Positions 1-11,477 of a DNA stretch of 64,000 nt are shown piece after piece; the stretch's first letter is position 1; every line of letters starts with the position of its first letter. Below the pieces are notes generated by a model. The model saw only the letters and a program-made list of their open reading frames with translations. It had not been told where the DNA came from and searched no databases. Origin of the DNA: Owenia fusiformis (taxonomy: Eukaryota > Annelida > Polychaeta > Sabellida > Oweniidae); assembly GCA_903813345.2 (NCBI GenBank), contig CAIIXF020000010.1:29818828-29882827 (forward strand), written 5' to 3'. The position numbers were made by a program, and so were the translations under genes.

Positions 1-1723
1 TGATTCCATAAGGGATGTGGATGCCATCCATATTGTTTAATTGCTTTTCACTATATACACTGTTTGTTGTTATTTCAACTCATTTGTCGGCATTTACAAC
101 TCAATGTTACATGTATACTGATAACGATATAAAATGTCTGGTCTGTAATTAGTTTTTGGCATTTATTTCAGTATGTGGTATTTAGCTGATGTGCTTTACT
201 CCATTACTTTAGCTTTGTTTTATGAGAACGTAATTCGACAAAAAGCCGTGTTTGTTGCTTTGTTAAAAAATAAATAAACTGCTCTTTTAAAACTAGTAGA
301 TGTTTATTAAATGTTGTATGCTTATTTAAACTGATCAGACTTATTAGAATACATCGAGGGACTGATCAAAACTAGCAATTTGGAGAAATCTGAGCTTGTA
401 TTCGCGAATGCAAGTAACCGTGTATCCCAGTGGCTGATTCGCTAATTGACTGGTCAATTTATACAAATCAATAGGCTAATTCGGTAGCCGACAGTCGAAA
501 GCTGCATTCGCGAATACAAGCTAAGTAAACGGTTTTATGTAATTACGATTTCAAAGGAATCTGAAAAGAATAAAACCATTGATATCCTAGATGAAACAAA
601 CAAATCATCTGATTGGTGCAGAATTTTACCATTATGCCAGGATTGTGCATATATTTTATCAGATGATTTGTTTATTTTTCGGTTACAAATGTGGTCCCGT
701 ATTGTATCATGGATACCATTTTTGGGCTCGGCGTTCGAAATTGGTTTTGGCGATTTCCCCTTTTTGGCGACAACTGTTACTATTTTGTGATTTCAACCAA
801 GTGGTGCCATTTTGTCAAGTTAACACAGTCATTGTATCTATTTTGTGTCCAAATATATTTTTACAGATGTAGCTATTGAAGAGATATAAATCGACTTTTT
901 TCACTCAAAGTTACTGAGCACCAAGTGTTGACACTTCAATTGTGTTGGTGAAATTATACATATTTCAGTCAAATTCATTCTGAAGCACAACATTTTGGTT
1001 TCAATTTTATAATCTCTATGCATGACCCTGGTAATGACGAGTCAGAATAAAAAAATCGAAACCAAAAAGACTGTGCTCATTGTAAAAATTAAAAGTGAAG
1101 CTACTTTTTCTGATATTTCTAGCATCAAATGGCAGCCATTTTGTTTTCCCCCTTCAAATTAAACTGGCGGGAAATTCAAAAATTTGAAAAAGTTAAATCC
1201 TAAAATATAATTAAAAATATGATTTTCTTTTTAATTCTTCATGGGTCTTTAAGTTATTTTTACTTTATATGTCATACATGTTGCCATTGGTGTTTTTTCT
1301 ATGATAATGATTATTTGTTTTCTGTTAGATTCTTATTTTGACTCTCAGCAGGGGGTTGCTTATACATCAAAACTCATGAAAAAGTAAATATACTTATCAA
1401 ATATAACTAGGACAGTTATAAAAATCATATTTCCCCCACAAAATCTTCATGCATTTTGTTATATGACGTGACGTCTTTATCACCAGGCGGGGACCAGTGA
1501 AAAAGGAATGAGTGAACATGTAATGCAAGCAATTCCCAAATAAATTGGTTTCATTTTGGACCAACGTATTTACTAGCATTACTATACCTTGTTATAAATG
1601 ATTAGTAATGTACCATGCAGTACAAACCTACTTGAATAATTACGTGCTTACATGTTTTTAAATCAGAGACGTTAGGTACGTGTTTTATATAATCGCATAA
1701 AGTAAATAAAAGCCATTCTGCTT
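1..1723. other. AT-rich non-coding stretch, nothing recognised
   Basis: No reading frame with recognisable protein features was found on either strand. The short open frames here (up to about 90 codons) have no domain, no convincing splice sites and ordinary AT-rich composition. The stretch could be intergenic or intronic. Confidence 0.5.
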
Positions 1724-3129
1724 TAAAGGCCCGGTCACACCGCCCGGACGTTGCTGGAGCGTTCCTTGAACGTTGAAAAAATTCATCAACGCTCGTCAAC
1801 GCGCACAAAATGGGGGAAAAAACAAAAACACGGGCGTTGGCTTAGCGGTGCACCGCTGAAGCCGGCGTTGCTTTAGCGTTGGTTAAGCGGTTGCGAGCGG
1901 TAGCTAGCGTTTGTTTAGCGGTAATGCGAGCGTTGGTATAGCGGCGTTCTGCGCATGAGAGCGTTGCCTCGGCGGGGGTATAAATAGCAGCAGCGTTGGT
2001 TTAGCAGCATATCGCGTTTGACTACTGGGAAATTATTTCAAGAGTAAAGACCTTTATTGGAATTTGAATAATAACATTACAATTTTCTTTAATAATCTCT
2101 CATATCATTTCAAACAAACATATCACAATTTAATCGTTGCAGTTCCATTACTTGGAACCGATTTACGTTCAAATTGCTTTAACAATGTCAAATAACATTA
2201 ACAGCAAAGTAATAATCATGACGTATAAAAAAATTTTGCATTGCTGTGCGCGCATCAACTTTTTGTATAATACCATGACGAGTGCAACATTTTACAAGCT
2301 GCGCAGAAAATCCACAGATAATTTATTGAATTGCTTGACTTGAAAACACTAGGTATATATTATATTTGAATAAAGGTCTCAGTAAAAGTCTATTTGTATT
2401 AACATTTAATGGAAAACAAAAATCGCATAATTCACCTTTTTAAAATCCAAAATCACAAACTTTGAGCGCTCAATTTAGGAATTTACAATGCAAAAAATTG
2501 AAATGCCAGACATGAATATATATATCAAATGTAAAATGCACAAGTGTCTCCACAGTGTTCTACACAGTGGTGCATTTCTCCACGTATTTATAGCCAAATT
2601 CTGGTCCCGCTCCGACACCTCTATACCAACGCCAAAGCAAAGTTCATCGCCGCCATGGAACGCTGCGACAACGTCCGACACCGTTCCAACAACCCCATGT
2701 ACGCTGATAAAACGCTAACAACCGCTCCACCGACGTTTGTGCAACGTTTAATCGCCGCCCGGGCAACGCTGGCGAAGCAGAGGTGGTCCAGCGTTTAAGA
2801 TTTCTGCGTTGGTCTAGCGTATTCAAGCGTCCACGAACTTGCGTCTAGCGGTGCCTAACTTTGACTGGGCGTTGGTGGAGCGGTGATAAACTTTGCCAGG
2901 GCGTAAAATTGTCCCTTTTTCAACGCTCGCAATATTTTGAGCAGCTCAAAACTTTTGGAGCGTTAGGATGGCCACTCGAGAAACATCCGCGTTGGCCGAG
3001 CGTTTACAGCGTTGCTTTAACGGATGCCAACTTTTGTTAAACGGTGATGAACGTTTACGAGCGTTGATGATTTTTTTCAACGTTCAAGGAACGCTCCAGC
3101 AACGTTTAGGCGGTGTGACCGGGCCTTTA
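1724..3129. mobile_element. Foldback DNA element with long GC-rich inverted ends (non-autonomous)
   Basis: The element begins TAAAGGCCCGGTCACACC and ends with the exact inverse, GGTGTGACCGGGCCTTTA. The inverted homology extends about 85-100 bp inward (about 1724-1812 against 3030-3129), including the GGAGCGTTCCTTGAACGTTG block and its complement. Inside each arm are many diverged short repeats built on GCGTTG and TAGCGGT. These arms flank an AT-rich core at about 2030-2500. No transposase frame is present, so it must rely on enzymes in trans. The duplicated target site is unclear: TA or TTTA both fit the flanks. The G+C-rich arms contrast sharply with the surrounding sequence. Confidence 0.8.
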
Positions 3130-3269
3130 CATTGAAGGTCAGCGTGATCTTTTTAAAAAATTCACCAAATCAATATAACGTCTTTGAATAAATCGTGGGA
3201 AGTTCGCTTTTTATATCAAGTTTCCTAGTACTGCAGTTCAAAATAATTATTGAATCCAGCTCAATACAA

Positions 3270-3480
3270 TATAAGACAACACGACATGATACAATACGGT
3301 ACAATAAAGTAGTACAACACAATACGCAACACATGACACAACACATGACACAACACAGCACAACAAAATACAATACAATACAATACAGTACAATACAATA
3401 CAATACAATACAATACAATACAATACAATACAATGCAATACAAAGCAATGCACTATGATACAATGAAGTACAACACAATT
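3270..3480. repeat. ACAAT/ACAATAC pentanucleotide microsatellite
   Basis: The core (about 3366-3430) is near-perfect ATACA repetition, flanked by diverged ACACAACACATGAC units. The apparent open frames on both strands here are only translated repeats. Confidence 0.9.
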
Positions 3481-3639
3481 CAACAAAACAGAATTCAATT
3501 TAATTCATGTTCATGTTTATACAAATTAATATGTTGTACACCTAGTCGAGTCACCTCATTTAGGATAAGCTTTTTTTGTGTTGTTGTTTTTCAAAATTGT
3601 GTAGAAGTCATTCGTTCGAAGATGTTGTTACGCGGTAAA

Positions 3640-4260
3640 CACGATACAAGTAATATGTCATATTCCGCAACGAATATGGCATACTCACTTGCGGTGTATG
3701 ACAGATTCACCTGCTGTATATAGCATACACACTAACCAATGAGAACGTGATACGGAAATACGCAATTGTTAATGGCATCGATTGAACGAACAAGTAAAAC
3801 TTTATAAATTATTATAATGATTACTGAATCAACAGTACAGTTTATCGAATATGTCAACGTATGCAGAAGTATCACTCACCAATCTCACGTAATAAACTTA
3901 CTTAATCATTCCAGGATTCATATATTTGTACTCGGCGCACTAACAATATTGGTAACCCAGCGTAGTTTTACATTTCGAGTCGATTCTCGCAACCAATCAA
4001 ACCAAGTCTTTCTGTATCACGTTTTCATCTGCGGAATATGTCATATTCACCTGCAGTATATGGCATATTCCGCAAGTGAGTATGAAGTTTTCCGCAGGTG
4101 AGTATCGGGTATTCACTGAAATCAATGTATTGCATATTCACTGCGGAAAATCGCATACTCACCTGCATAATATGCCATATACCGCAGGTGAGTATGGCAT
4201 ATTCACCCGTATCACAAATACCGCACAACCATAAATGTATGTCATATTCCGCGTAACAGA
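3640..4260. repeat. Clustered short palindromic repeats built on CATATTCxCCTGCxG
   Basis: Blocks at about 3650-3725 and 4018-4250 contain many direct and inverted copies of TGTCATATTCACCTGCAG, TATGGCATATTCCGCAAGTG and GAGTATG. Units are about 20-25 bp and alternate in orientation, so the DNA can fold on itself. No coding capacity is evident. The two blocks may be the ends of one degenerate element. Confidence 0.6.
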
Positions 4261-5023
4261 TGTTATCTAATTGATAAATCTAGTAGATGAGCAGTAAGTA
4301 AACAAACTAAATCTATTTAACATATACAGTATGAGATTATGTTGCTCCTTTTCGCAAAACATAGATCAATACTTACACTATCACAGTGTAATTTATGTTA
4401 ATTAATTATAATACAGCCAACCTTTTTTCAAAACACGATGAAACCATTAACATTAATGTATGCCATGCACCAATCAATCGACTTAAATTGTGGATTTGAT
4501 CACCTGATATATAATATGTGTCCTATTGCGTTATTAAACTGCACGTGTCGTACACTTTAAAAGACGTCAACGTGTTAAACTTGAGTTCAACAATAGAGGC
4601 ATCACAGGTTGCATAACATTCCACAAATCAATTGGATTTGATCAATTCGTAAGTATATTCTACATCCAAACATTCAACTCCTTTGAAACTTGATTCCTTG
4701 AAAGTTGTACAAACAAGAAAGATGACATTTTAGTTTTAAAACTATAGTGTAAAATAATGATAACTCTTATTTTAGATTTGGCCTTTAGAAATTCAGTTAA
4801 ATTGATTACGCTCTTCGGTTTTATTTCAAGTTGGCCGTTCTTTTCAGTCTCCTTGCTAGCTTGCTAGCTAGAATATGCATCCTCATCAAACTTATTTAGT
4901 ATACTCTAATTATCTCTATATTTATACAATTATTTGTTATTTGTAGAGAACGCTGTTGATCAACGTAATTCACTATTTATTTCTGTAAAACTTCTACAAG
5001 TTCAAAACAATAAAGAACACTCA

Positions 5024-5031
5024 TATATAAA
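5024..5031 (+). promoter_or_regulatory. Candidate TATA box of the C-type lectin gene
   Basis: TATATAAA lies 37 bp before the lectin start codon, which would give a very short leader. Alternatively, the TTATTTTTCAG just before the ATG is a splice acceptor and the real promoter lies further upstream. The sequence does not decide between these. Confidence 0.35.
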
Positions 5032-5067
5032 ACTGAATCCATGTTATTTTTCAGACAATAGTTCAAA

Positions 5068-5583
5068 ATGATGAAAATATATGTCATTCTACTCTCAGTA
5101 GTCCTAAACACCATAGTGACCGTACACAACGTACAAGGCGATGCTTGTATCCAGGGATCGATATGTCCATTGGGATTTATTTACAATCCTAACTTGGGGT
5201 CATGCTATAATTTCGTCATATCCGAAAAGATCACGTGGTACGATGCTCTCTCCGTTTGTGGAGCTATGGACGCTAACCTTGCCGCTACAGAAACACAGGA
5301 AGAACTCGATTTTATCAGAAATGAGATCAAAGGACGAATTACTGCAGTCGGTGGTGAAACAGGGAACTCATTCCACATCGGTGGTATATTTTTGAATGGT
5401 GGTTGGCAGTGGATAGGCGGCCCATCATGGAGGACAAAGCCCATGTCATTCGCACCATGGAATCAGCCAAATTTCCTTGACGTCCAGAAGTGCGTAGCGC
5501 TCTCTGCAAGTGATGATTATCTATTTCATAATTGGGAATGCCGTCATAAATTTCACTACATTTGTGAAATTAAAATGAACTAA
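5068..5583 (+). CDS. Secreted single-domain C-type lectin
   Basis: The 171-residue protein has a signal peptide (residues 1 to about 24: basic MMK, then a hydrophobic run ending near NVQG) followed by one C-type lectin fold. Visible landmarks are CPLGF, SCYNF, a WYDAL/C block (the usual W-x-A-x-x-x-C helix), HIGG, WQWIGG, the WNQPN calcium/sugar loop, HNWEC in place of the usual WND, and the final YICEI. QPN is a variant of the family's EPN (mannose) and QPD (galactose) loops, so sugar preference cannot be assigned. The whole protein sits in one exon. AATAAA at 5764-5769 is a possible polyadenylation signal. Secreted lectins of this size are commonly soluble recognition molecules in invertebrate immunity or mucus; that role is inferred. 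Confidence 0.9.
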   Translation: MMKIYVILLSVVLNTIVTVHNVQGDACIQGSICPLGFIYNPNLGSCYNFVISEKITWYDALSVCGAMDANLAATETQEELDFIRNEIKGRITAVGGETGNSFHIGGIFLNGGWQWIGGPSWRTKPMSFAPWNQPNFLDVQKCVALSASDDYLFHNWECRHKFHYICEIKMN

Positions 5584-5589
5584 AATGAA

Positions 5590-7928
5590 CGTGATGGACA
5601 AAATGGTTTCTCTCTTCGTTACTTAAAAAGGACATTTTGCACTAACATTACCCTGTGCCGGAATTCATCTAAATACATCAAAAAATGAAATATTGGAATT
5701 GTGCTTATATGTGCATGGTTATTCTTATATAGGTTTATTATATTTCCACGATTGGTTATTACAAATAAATGATTGTATATTATTCACAAAAGTTGTGTTT
5801 TCTTTTTCCAATAGAGTTTTTCTAAAGAGATTAGTGTGTCGAGCTGGAAGAAGACAACGTTTAGCAATAGAATGCTTTACCAATAGAAGTTGAAAGGAAA
5901 CTAGAATGAATAGACGCCATCCATAAAAAATACAAAAATAGAAACGTGGTCTAAAATTCGAAACCAATGAACAAGGTGTGACATTTAAACTCTGCAAAGA
6001 TGAGAGAAATCATGCCCAATCTTTATTTTTACACAAAATTACAGCAACAAGGTGATAGTTTGGTAGTACTATCTTAGAAATGGCAGTTTAATATAATTAA
6101 TGTCTTTAGTTTGACACTGATTAGATTAAACATGGTATATAATATAGGGTGAGCTAAAATATGGCCTCTTCGATTTTGTTCGAAATGATAAAATGATCAC
6201 GTATTTTAAGAATCCTTAATGAATCAAATCACCTCACAGTCTCATATAAGTAACCACTTTGTTACATAAATATTTTTCGAAATTTGCAAATACATCCTTG
6301 CTAATGTAGCTTTGTACTTTTATGCGTATTGAAATAGTAACACATCATTGTTTGGAAATTGAATTGTCTTAATGTCTTTCCAATGGTATATTATATCAGA
6401 GCAATTCTACAAGTACTCCGATTTCTTTGTATCTCCTTAAATGGGTTAGATTTATTGGCCCAACCTGCAGGATTAATATTTACCTTGACACCTGCATATG
6501 CAATCTTTCTTTCGACAATCCTCGTGTACTAATAGATATAATGTCGATTAAAGGAGTGTATTCGTTTTTTATTACTTGTTATTTAATTACCCTCTGTTCA
6601 TAAAATACACTGACATGACCTATGTCCTCATCTTTCAGATATTAGATAATATATGACTTAAGAATAGCCTCGATAATTGTAAGTTTGACATAACCTAAAT
6701 TAAGGATTTTCGCATAGCACGTGTAGATGTCCTATACATCGTACTACTTTATTGTAACATTGAATGGTGATAATTGGAGGGGGACGGTTGAGATTTGTAC
6801 GTTCATGTTCAGTAAGTATTGGTTATAACGTATACTCTGCCATATTTCTGCTACCCTTGCCAGCATTTTACGATATTTGAACAGTATTGCTATTCTACCT
6901 CATTTTTCTATCTATGTATAAAATATGTTCACAAGCCAGATTCAATGGTAATACTGTACATTTGTAATTTGTTTTCATATTTTTTAAGCTCATTTGAAAT
7001 ATTTTCCAACAGATAGATCTCCATCTTCGTCGAAATTTTGTTTCCAAGAATCAAGGAGTGAAAACGAGTATTTTTGGCGAGTACATCCAGACAGCCGCCA
7101 GTTCGAAAAACGGAAAGATGTAGTTTTATTTGGTCGGCAATTACTGCAGTTTTTAGTTCTTCACCTGTTAGTATGCTCATGCAGTTCCGAGTACATTGAG
7201 AAAACTGTTCAATTGTTACATATTGACAGCCAAATCTGTACTACTTTTAGATTTATTTTGATTTTCTATCTCAACATATATAAATCTAAACAACGAACAC
7301 ATCTTATAAGATCTGCAAACTTACAATATTCCGTCTGCTAACGGTTTTTGCTTTGAAAGTATCGTTAAGGGACAGAAAAATGATGAAATTTAAAAAAAAG
7401 AACGCAGTGATTTGGTTGACCTCAGATTCTAGAAAAACTAGATGGATGCCTACTAACTTATAACATTAGAATGTTTCCCATATGTACTGAGAACATTATA
7501 AGCGTATTTCCAGGCAAGGAAACCCTTGAAGACATTCACAAACAGAATGGAATAATGTCTAACTATTCTTTTTTTAAAATGGCGGTTTTCGTAGAGTATT
7601 TCCGGTTGTCACGACGAAAACACTGTTTCCGGTTGTACTCAACGAAAACACTATTTCCGGTTGTAATCGATGAAAACACTATTTTCGGTTGTACTCAACT
7701 ATTTCCGGTTGTAGTCAACAAAACACTCGAAACTAACGTGTCATTTGCCTAAAAACTATACTAGTCAAAGTTCTTTCACAATCCCAAAACTCTGATTACC
7801 GGCTTAAAGATAACGCTTACATTCCAATGTCCTTATGTGAAAAATAACATGTTCTTTTTGGTGAATACACATATACATTTGATTTATTAGTCGCATGTAT
7901 TTCCAGATCGTGGCCCGCAATATCAGTT
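5590..7928. other. Intergenic or upstream region of the connexin-like gene
   Basis: The lectin 3' flank runs to about 5800, followed by AT-rich sequence with no recognised gene. A short repeat block lies at 7585-7740. A good splice acceptor (ATTTCCAG at about 7905) sits 22 bp before the connexin-like start codon. The gene therefore probably has at least one upstream non-coding exon somewhere in this stretch, which I could not locate. Confidence 0.4.
7585..7740. repeat. About 30 bp minisatellite (TTTCCGGTTGTACTCAACGA)
   Basis: Five diverged tandem units of about 30 bp carry TTTCCGGTTGT followed by an ACGAAAACACTA-like segment. They lie about 190 bp upstream of the connexin-like coding start. 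Confidence 0.75.
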
Positions 7929-8547
7929 ATGGAAGTGGTGAAACTCGCTCAAAAGGTTGAATCAAATTTTTTCTCGATTTTTGGATTTCTGATCAACATT
8001 TTATTCATTCCTCGAGCTGCAATTACAATCGTAGCGCAGGCAGAATTCTTCAATCAGGAGTTTCTTGAATGTAGACCTGGCGACAATTCAACAGCTCAAG
8101 ACAGCATTAAGCGACAATGTTACGACCTATTTGCTACAACATGGCCGCCACATTACCATTGGTTTACGCAAATAGGATTATCAATTGCCGTTTTGGTTTT
8201 CTTCTATTTCCCATCTTGGTGGACTGTAAAACATCAAAAAAGGCAATCGAAAAATATCGCCAGGGGATACTTGTTACAGACAGTTATTCGGACAGCTATT
8301 GAATTTAGTTTCTTCGTTTCTCAGGGGGTCGTGTATGGGTTCCAGATCGCTGGGACATTTTCGTGCGTGTTGAATAGTCAAAGAATACCGTGTGATGTTC
8401 TTCGAGTTAATGGAAGAATTGCCATGTTGGTTGCAATGTTTGCTATTTCAATAGCCGTAATGGGCTTGCACGTGGCAGATTTAATCAGAACAATTCGCAT
8501 GCTAAAATCAGATGACCGTTCCCTCTTACCAGTGCTTGACGATGAAG
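7929..8547 (+). other. Connexin-like transmembrane domain (exon 1 of the fusion gene)
   Basis: Seen directly: membrane segments at about residues 17-38, 78-97, 118-140 and 162-186. The first extracellular loop has Cys48 and Cys64; the second has Cys146 and Cys155. Compared from memory with human Cx26, landmarks fall in register: LFI-x-R before the first loop, V-A-x-x-E, then CYD (64-66 in both), W78/Q81 against W77/Q80, R121-x3-E125 against R143-x3-E147 in the third segment, and Y-G-F after it. The fourth segment shares M-x-A-[IV]-S-x5-L-x-V-x-[DE]-L. Each loop has two cysteines rather than the three of classical connexins. The first loop has an N-glycosylation site (NST, 53-55), which is unusual for a docking connexin and more like a pannexin-type unpaired channel. 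Confidence 0.75.
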
Positions 8548-11477
8548 GTAAGATACAATATTGTACTATCAGAATTCTCTTCGAAAGATAAATATTGTTC
8601 TAAATCAAACCAGCTCTCTAGCGTTTAGGGTTCAAGTTTTTGCACCATGCCAGTTTGAACTTTTAAAATCTGAAGTATTTGGAAGGGAGGGTAATAGCCC
8701 TATACAGCTATGATAATAACTATAAGAAATTAGTAGTTTCAACGATTTCTCTCAGAAAAATATGATAAAATTAATTTAATTCATGAATTGGTTCATTAAG
8801 AAATATTTATTTTTACTCTAGTTGTACAAAAATTCAACTGCGAAAGACCACCAGATCCCGTAGAGGACATCTTCAGGTGTGAGAATTACACACTTTTGGA
8901 AAACAAATTGGAAGATCAAAACCTTGTTGTCTTAACTGGTAAGTTCAACAAAGAGGCAGTATTACGTTCTTTTGCAGTACTTATATTAGAGCCATTGTAA
9001 TTAAAACCGTTTAGCCAAAAATAATTATTTAAGAAAAGCAAGGGTCCTTTTTGAATCACAACACCGTGTATCTTTTTTCAATTATAGGTCCTTCTGGCTC
9101 CGGAAAAACACAGCTTGCTTTACTCTATGCCAAGAAGTTCATCAATGCAAACAATGAAAGCAAATGCTTCTGTTTCAACTCACCATCCCCAGAGGATATC
9201 CTTGTTGACGGTGAGAAGTTAATAGATCAATGTAAACTGAACATTCATACAGACGGTGGAATGCTTGAGGAAAAGAATGCTCGAATGGCTAAAAAGGTTT
9301 GGAGACTACTTACTCGCATTCGTGATAAAGTAAAAGAAGACAATCAAAAAACAATGTTTATTTTTGACAATGCAACTTTCGAAACAGCTTGTATCATCAA
9401 AGAGGTTTTCTTCAAGGTTAGCTCTTTTATTGTCATAATCACTACTAATGAGAATGACAAATTTATGAAAGGGTTTGAAAATTTGAAAATTAATGTAAAA
9501 GGCTATACTCAGGAGGACGTCAATGTCTTAGCACTTTGCCAATATGATCAATTCAAAGATGATATGCAATGCTTGGCTGAGAAGCTTGATTTTTTGCCGC
9601 TTGGGATACACGCAGCTTGTCAGTACATAATTGAGTCCAACAATTTAACCGTACGTGATCTTCTAGCCCGACTGGATCAATATGGCGACCCCCTTACCGG
9701 TCTCTTTCAAGAGTCATACAAAATGGCTAATGAGAAATGCAAGAATGATAATGACAAGCTCCCGCTTAACATTGTAGCTATCCTTAGTCCAGATCCGATA
9801 CCATTTGACGTCCTTGACTGGACAATACGGGTTAGCCATCAAGATCCCTTGTCCGACTCAGATATAACACTTAAGAGGGACCATCTTCTGGGTGAGATAA
9901 AAAGGTTTCACCTTGGGACCGTTGAAATAAAGGGATCAGATAACAAGATGCTGCGTATGCATGATATACCAAGATCAGCAATACGGGAAAGCTGGACGGA
10001 AGATAAAAGGATCAAACATTTCATAGAAATGCTTTTAATCCTTGACGATCAGGTTGATAAGGACACACGTCATGCAAAAGATTTTATGTTCTTTCTCAAG
10101 GTGATTCCCCATGTCAAACATGCCTTGAAGACCGACCTGTCTGGAGCCCAAAGTCAAGCAGTTGGCATAAAGATCCTTCAAATAAGTCTCCAAGATAAGT
10201 TACATTATATGTATACACAAACGGGATTGATTAGATACTTCAAAGAAAGTGAATCTGAAGCTAAACAGCTATGCTATTCCCTCATCGACTTAAACGACGT
10301 AACTAGCACTGAGAAGGATAGGAAGTTTAATGACATAACGAGTCAGGAATTCTTAAAAGAGAAAGCCGAGCTCATTAACAGTAAAATGAAACTGTTGGAA
10401 ATCCCGAAAGAACCTAAAGACTTCCTCAAAGAGCTTGTTTGTACGAGACGCCTCAATAAAAGCACTGTTGCACTTTTGAAGACCAAAATGAACAGCGGTG
10501 ACGCTGAGCAGTCAATTACAAAAAAGAAAAGTGATAACGTTGAACTAGTGGACACAAAATTGAATGCAAGCGTGAAGTCGAGACCGCAAAGTACTTTACT
10601 ACCCGATGGTTATCTCACTGAGACCAAATACAATAGTTTAGTACAAAGAGGTGCAGCAATTAGGTTGAATAAAATGAAGGATGTGTTCCTATTGGAGTTC
10701 ATGGCGAATATTCTCTACACGCATGGTCGTATGTATTTCTACAAGAACAAAAACAAAGAAGAAGCAAAGGTATATGAACATGACTTGCGCCTCGCTTATG
10801 AGCTCTCTGCCATAATCAAAAACGAACAGTTCAAACAAATAGCCACGTTGCTTTTAGCTGAACGCAATGGTTTTCTATACATCGATGTAGACAGCAAAGA
10901 GAAGGAAAGAATAAAACACGCGACGGAACGCTACAAGGAGATGTTGGATACACAGGGCGAATACTATGAGAAAGGATTGCTGAAAATAATACCACATGAG
11001 GATACATACCATCAAAAGATATGCAGAAAACAATTATTAAATTGTTACATATCCGCAGTTAAAGAAGAATCAGACCGTGTCAAAAAGCAAGAGATATACG
11101 AAAAAGGATGCCAGGAAGCTAGAAAACTACTGAAAATTCTAGAGGCAGACGAGAAAGCAGATACTTACATTAAGTTTGGTGACCTTGAAATGACAATGAG
11201 TAAAATTGGTACAAGCCATGTGGAAAAAGCCATTGCCAATTACAAGAGGGCGTTGCATTTTGAAGATGAAAAATCACCTAGTTCACAAAAAGTCGGTCGT
11301 ATTATTGAAGCCCTTTCTAGAATAACAGAAGCGTTGTATATACGTAAGAACAAAAGTGATTTGAAAAAGGCAGAAAAATATGCGAACAGGGCAATTGGAA
11401 TATGTACGGAAGAACAAATAAAAAAAGATATCAAAGAAAGACTGCAGCATATTCTAGACAGTATAAACACTCCATAA
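7929..11477 (+). CDS. Connexin-like four-pass channel domain fused to NB-ARC STAND NTPase and TPR-like tail
   Basis: Three exons (7929-8547, 8822-8938, 9088-11477) join in phase 1 with GT-AG borders to give about 1,041 residues. Residues 1-206 form four membrane segments with two short Cys-bearing loops, as in connexins. Residues 207-245 are a linker. An NB-ARC module follows: P-loop GPSGSGKT (246-253), Walker B TMFIFD (334-339), VIITTN (361-366), FLPLGI (414-419) and RMHD (535-538). From about 780 to the end it is alpha-helical and TPR-like. The start is supported because the N-terminal helix length before the first membrane segment (Arg29) matches connexins (Arg32 in Cx26). STAND proteins typically oligomerise when activated; here that would act directly on a membrane pore, which is inference. 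I know of no named family with this exact order. The upstream exon is unresolved. Confidence 0.85.
9088..10100 (+). other. NB-ARC nucleotide-binding switch module
   Basis: This part of exon 3 begins exactly at the P-loop glycine. It carries, in order, GPSGSGKTQLA, a hydrophobic strand ending FIFDNA (Walker B), a VIITTN strand (RNBS-B/sensor 1 position), DFLPLGI (the GLPL position), a winged-helix-like LPLNIVAILSPDPIPFDVL block, and MLRMHDIP (MHD at about 9957-9965). This order is the signature of NB-ARC STAND ATPases such as APAF1 and plant NLRs. All key residues for nucleotide binding are present, so it should be an active switch. Confidence 0.85.
10640..11474 (+). other. TPR-like helical C-terminal region
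   Basis: Charged amphipathic helix pairs of roughly 35-40 residues end in YKRAL-, YANRAI- and RLAYEL-type TPR B-helix patterns. The segments with GRMYFYKNK, AIANYKRALHFE and KAEKYANRAIGI are the clearest. In STAND proteins this position is usually the ligand- or partner-sensing repeat domain. No membrane segment or enzyme motif is visible. Confidence 0.6.

Noticed and set aside
3170-3500. Several overlapping open frames of 60-100 codons on both strands
   Set aside because: They are translations of the ATACA microsatellite and carry no non-repeat sequence.
6929-7341. Overlapping 83-codon minus and 115-codon plus frames
   Set aside because: No recognisable domain, no splice partners that extend either, and no codon-level signal favouring one strand.
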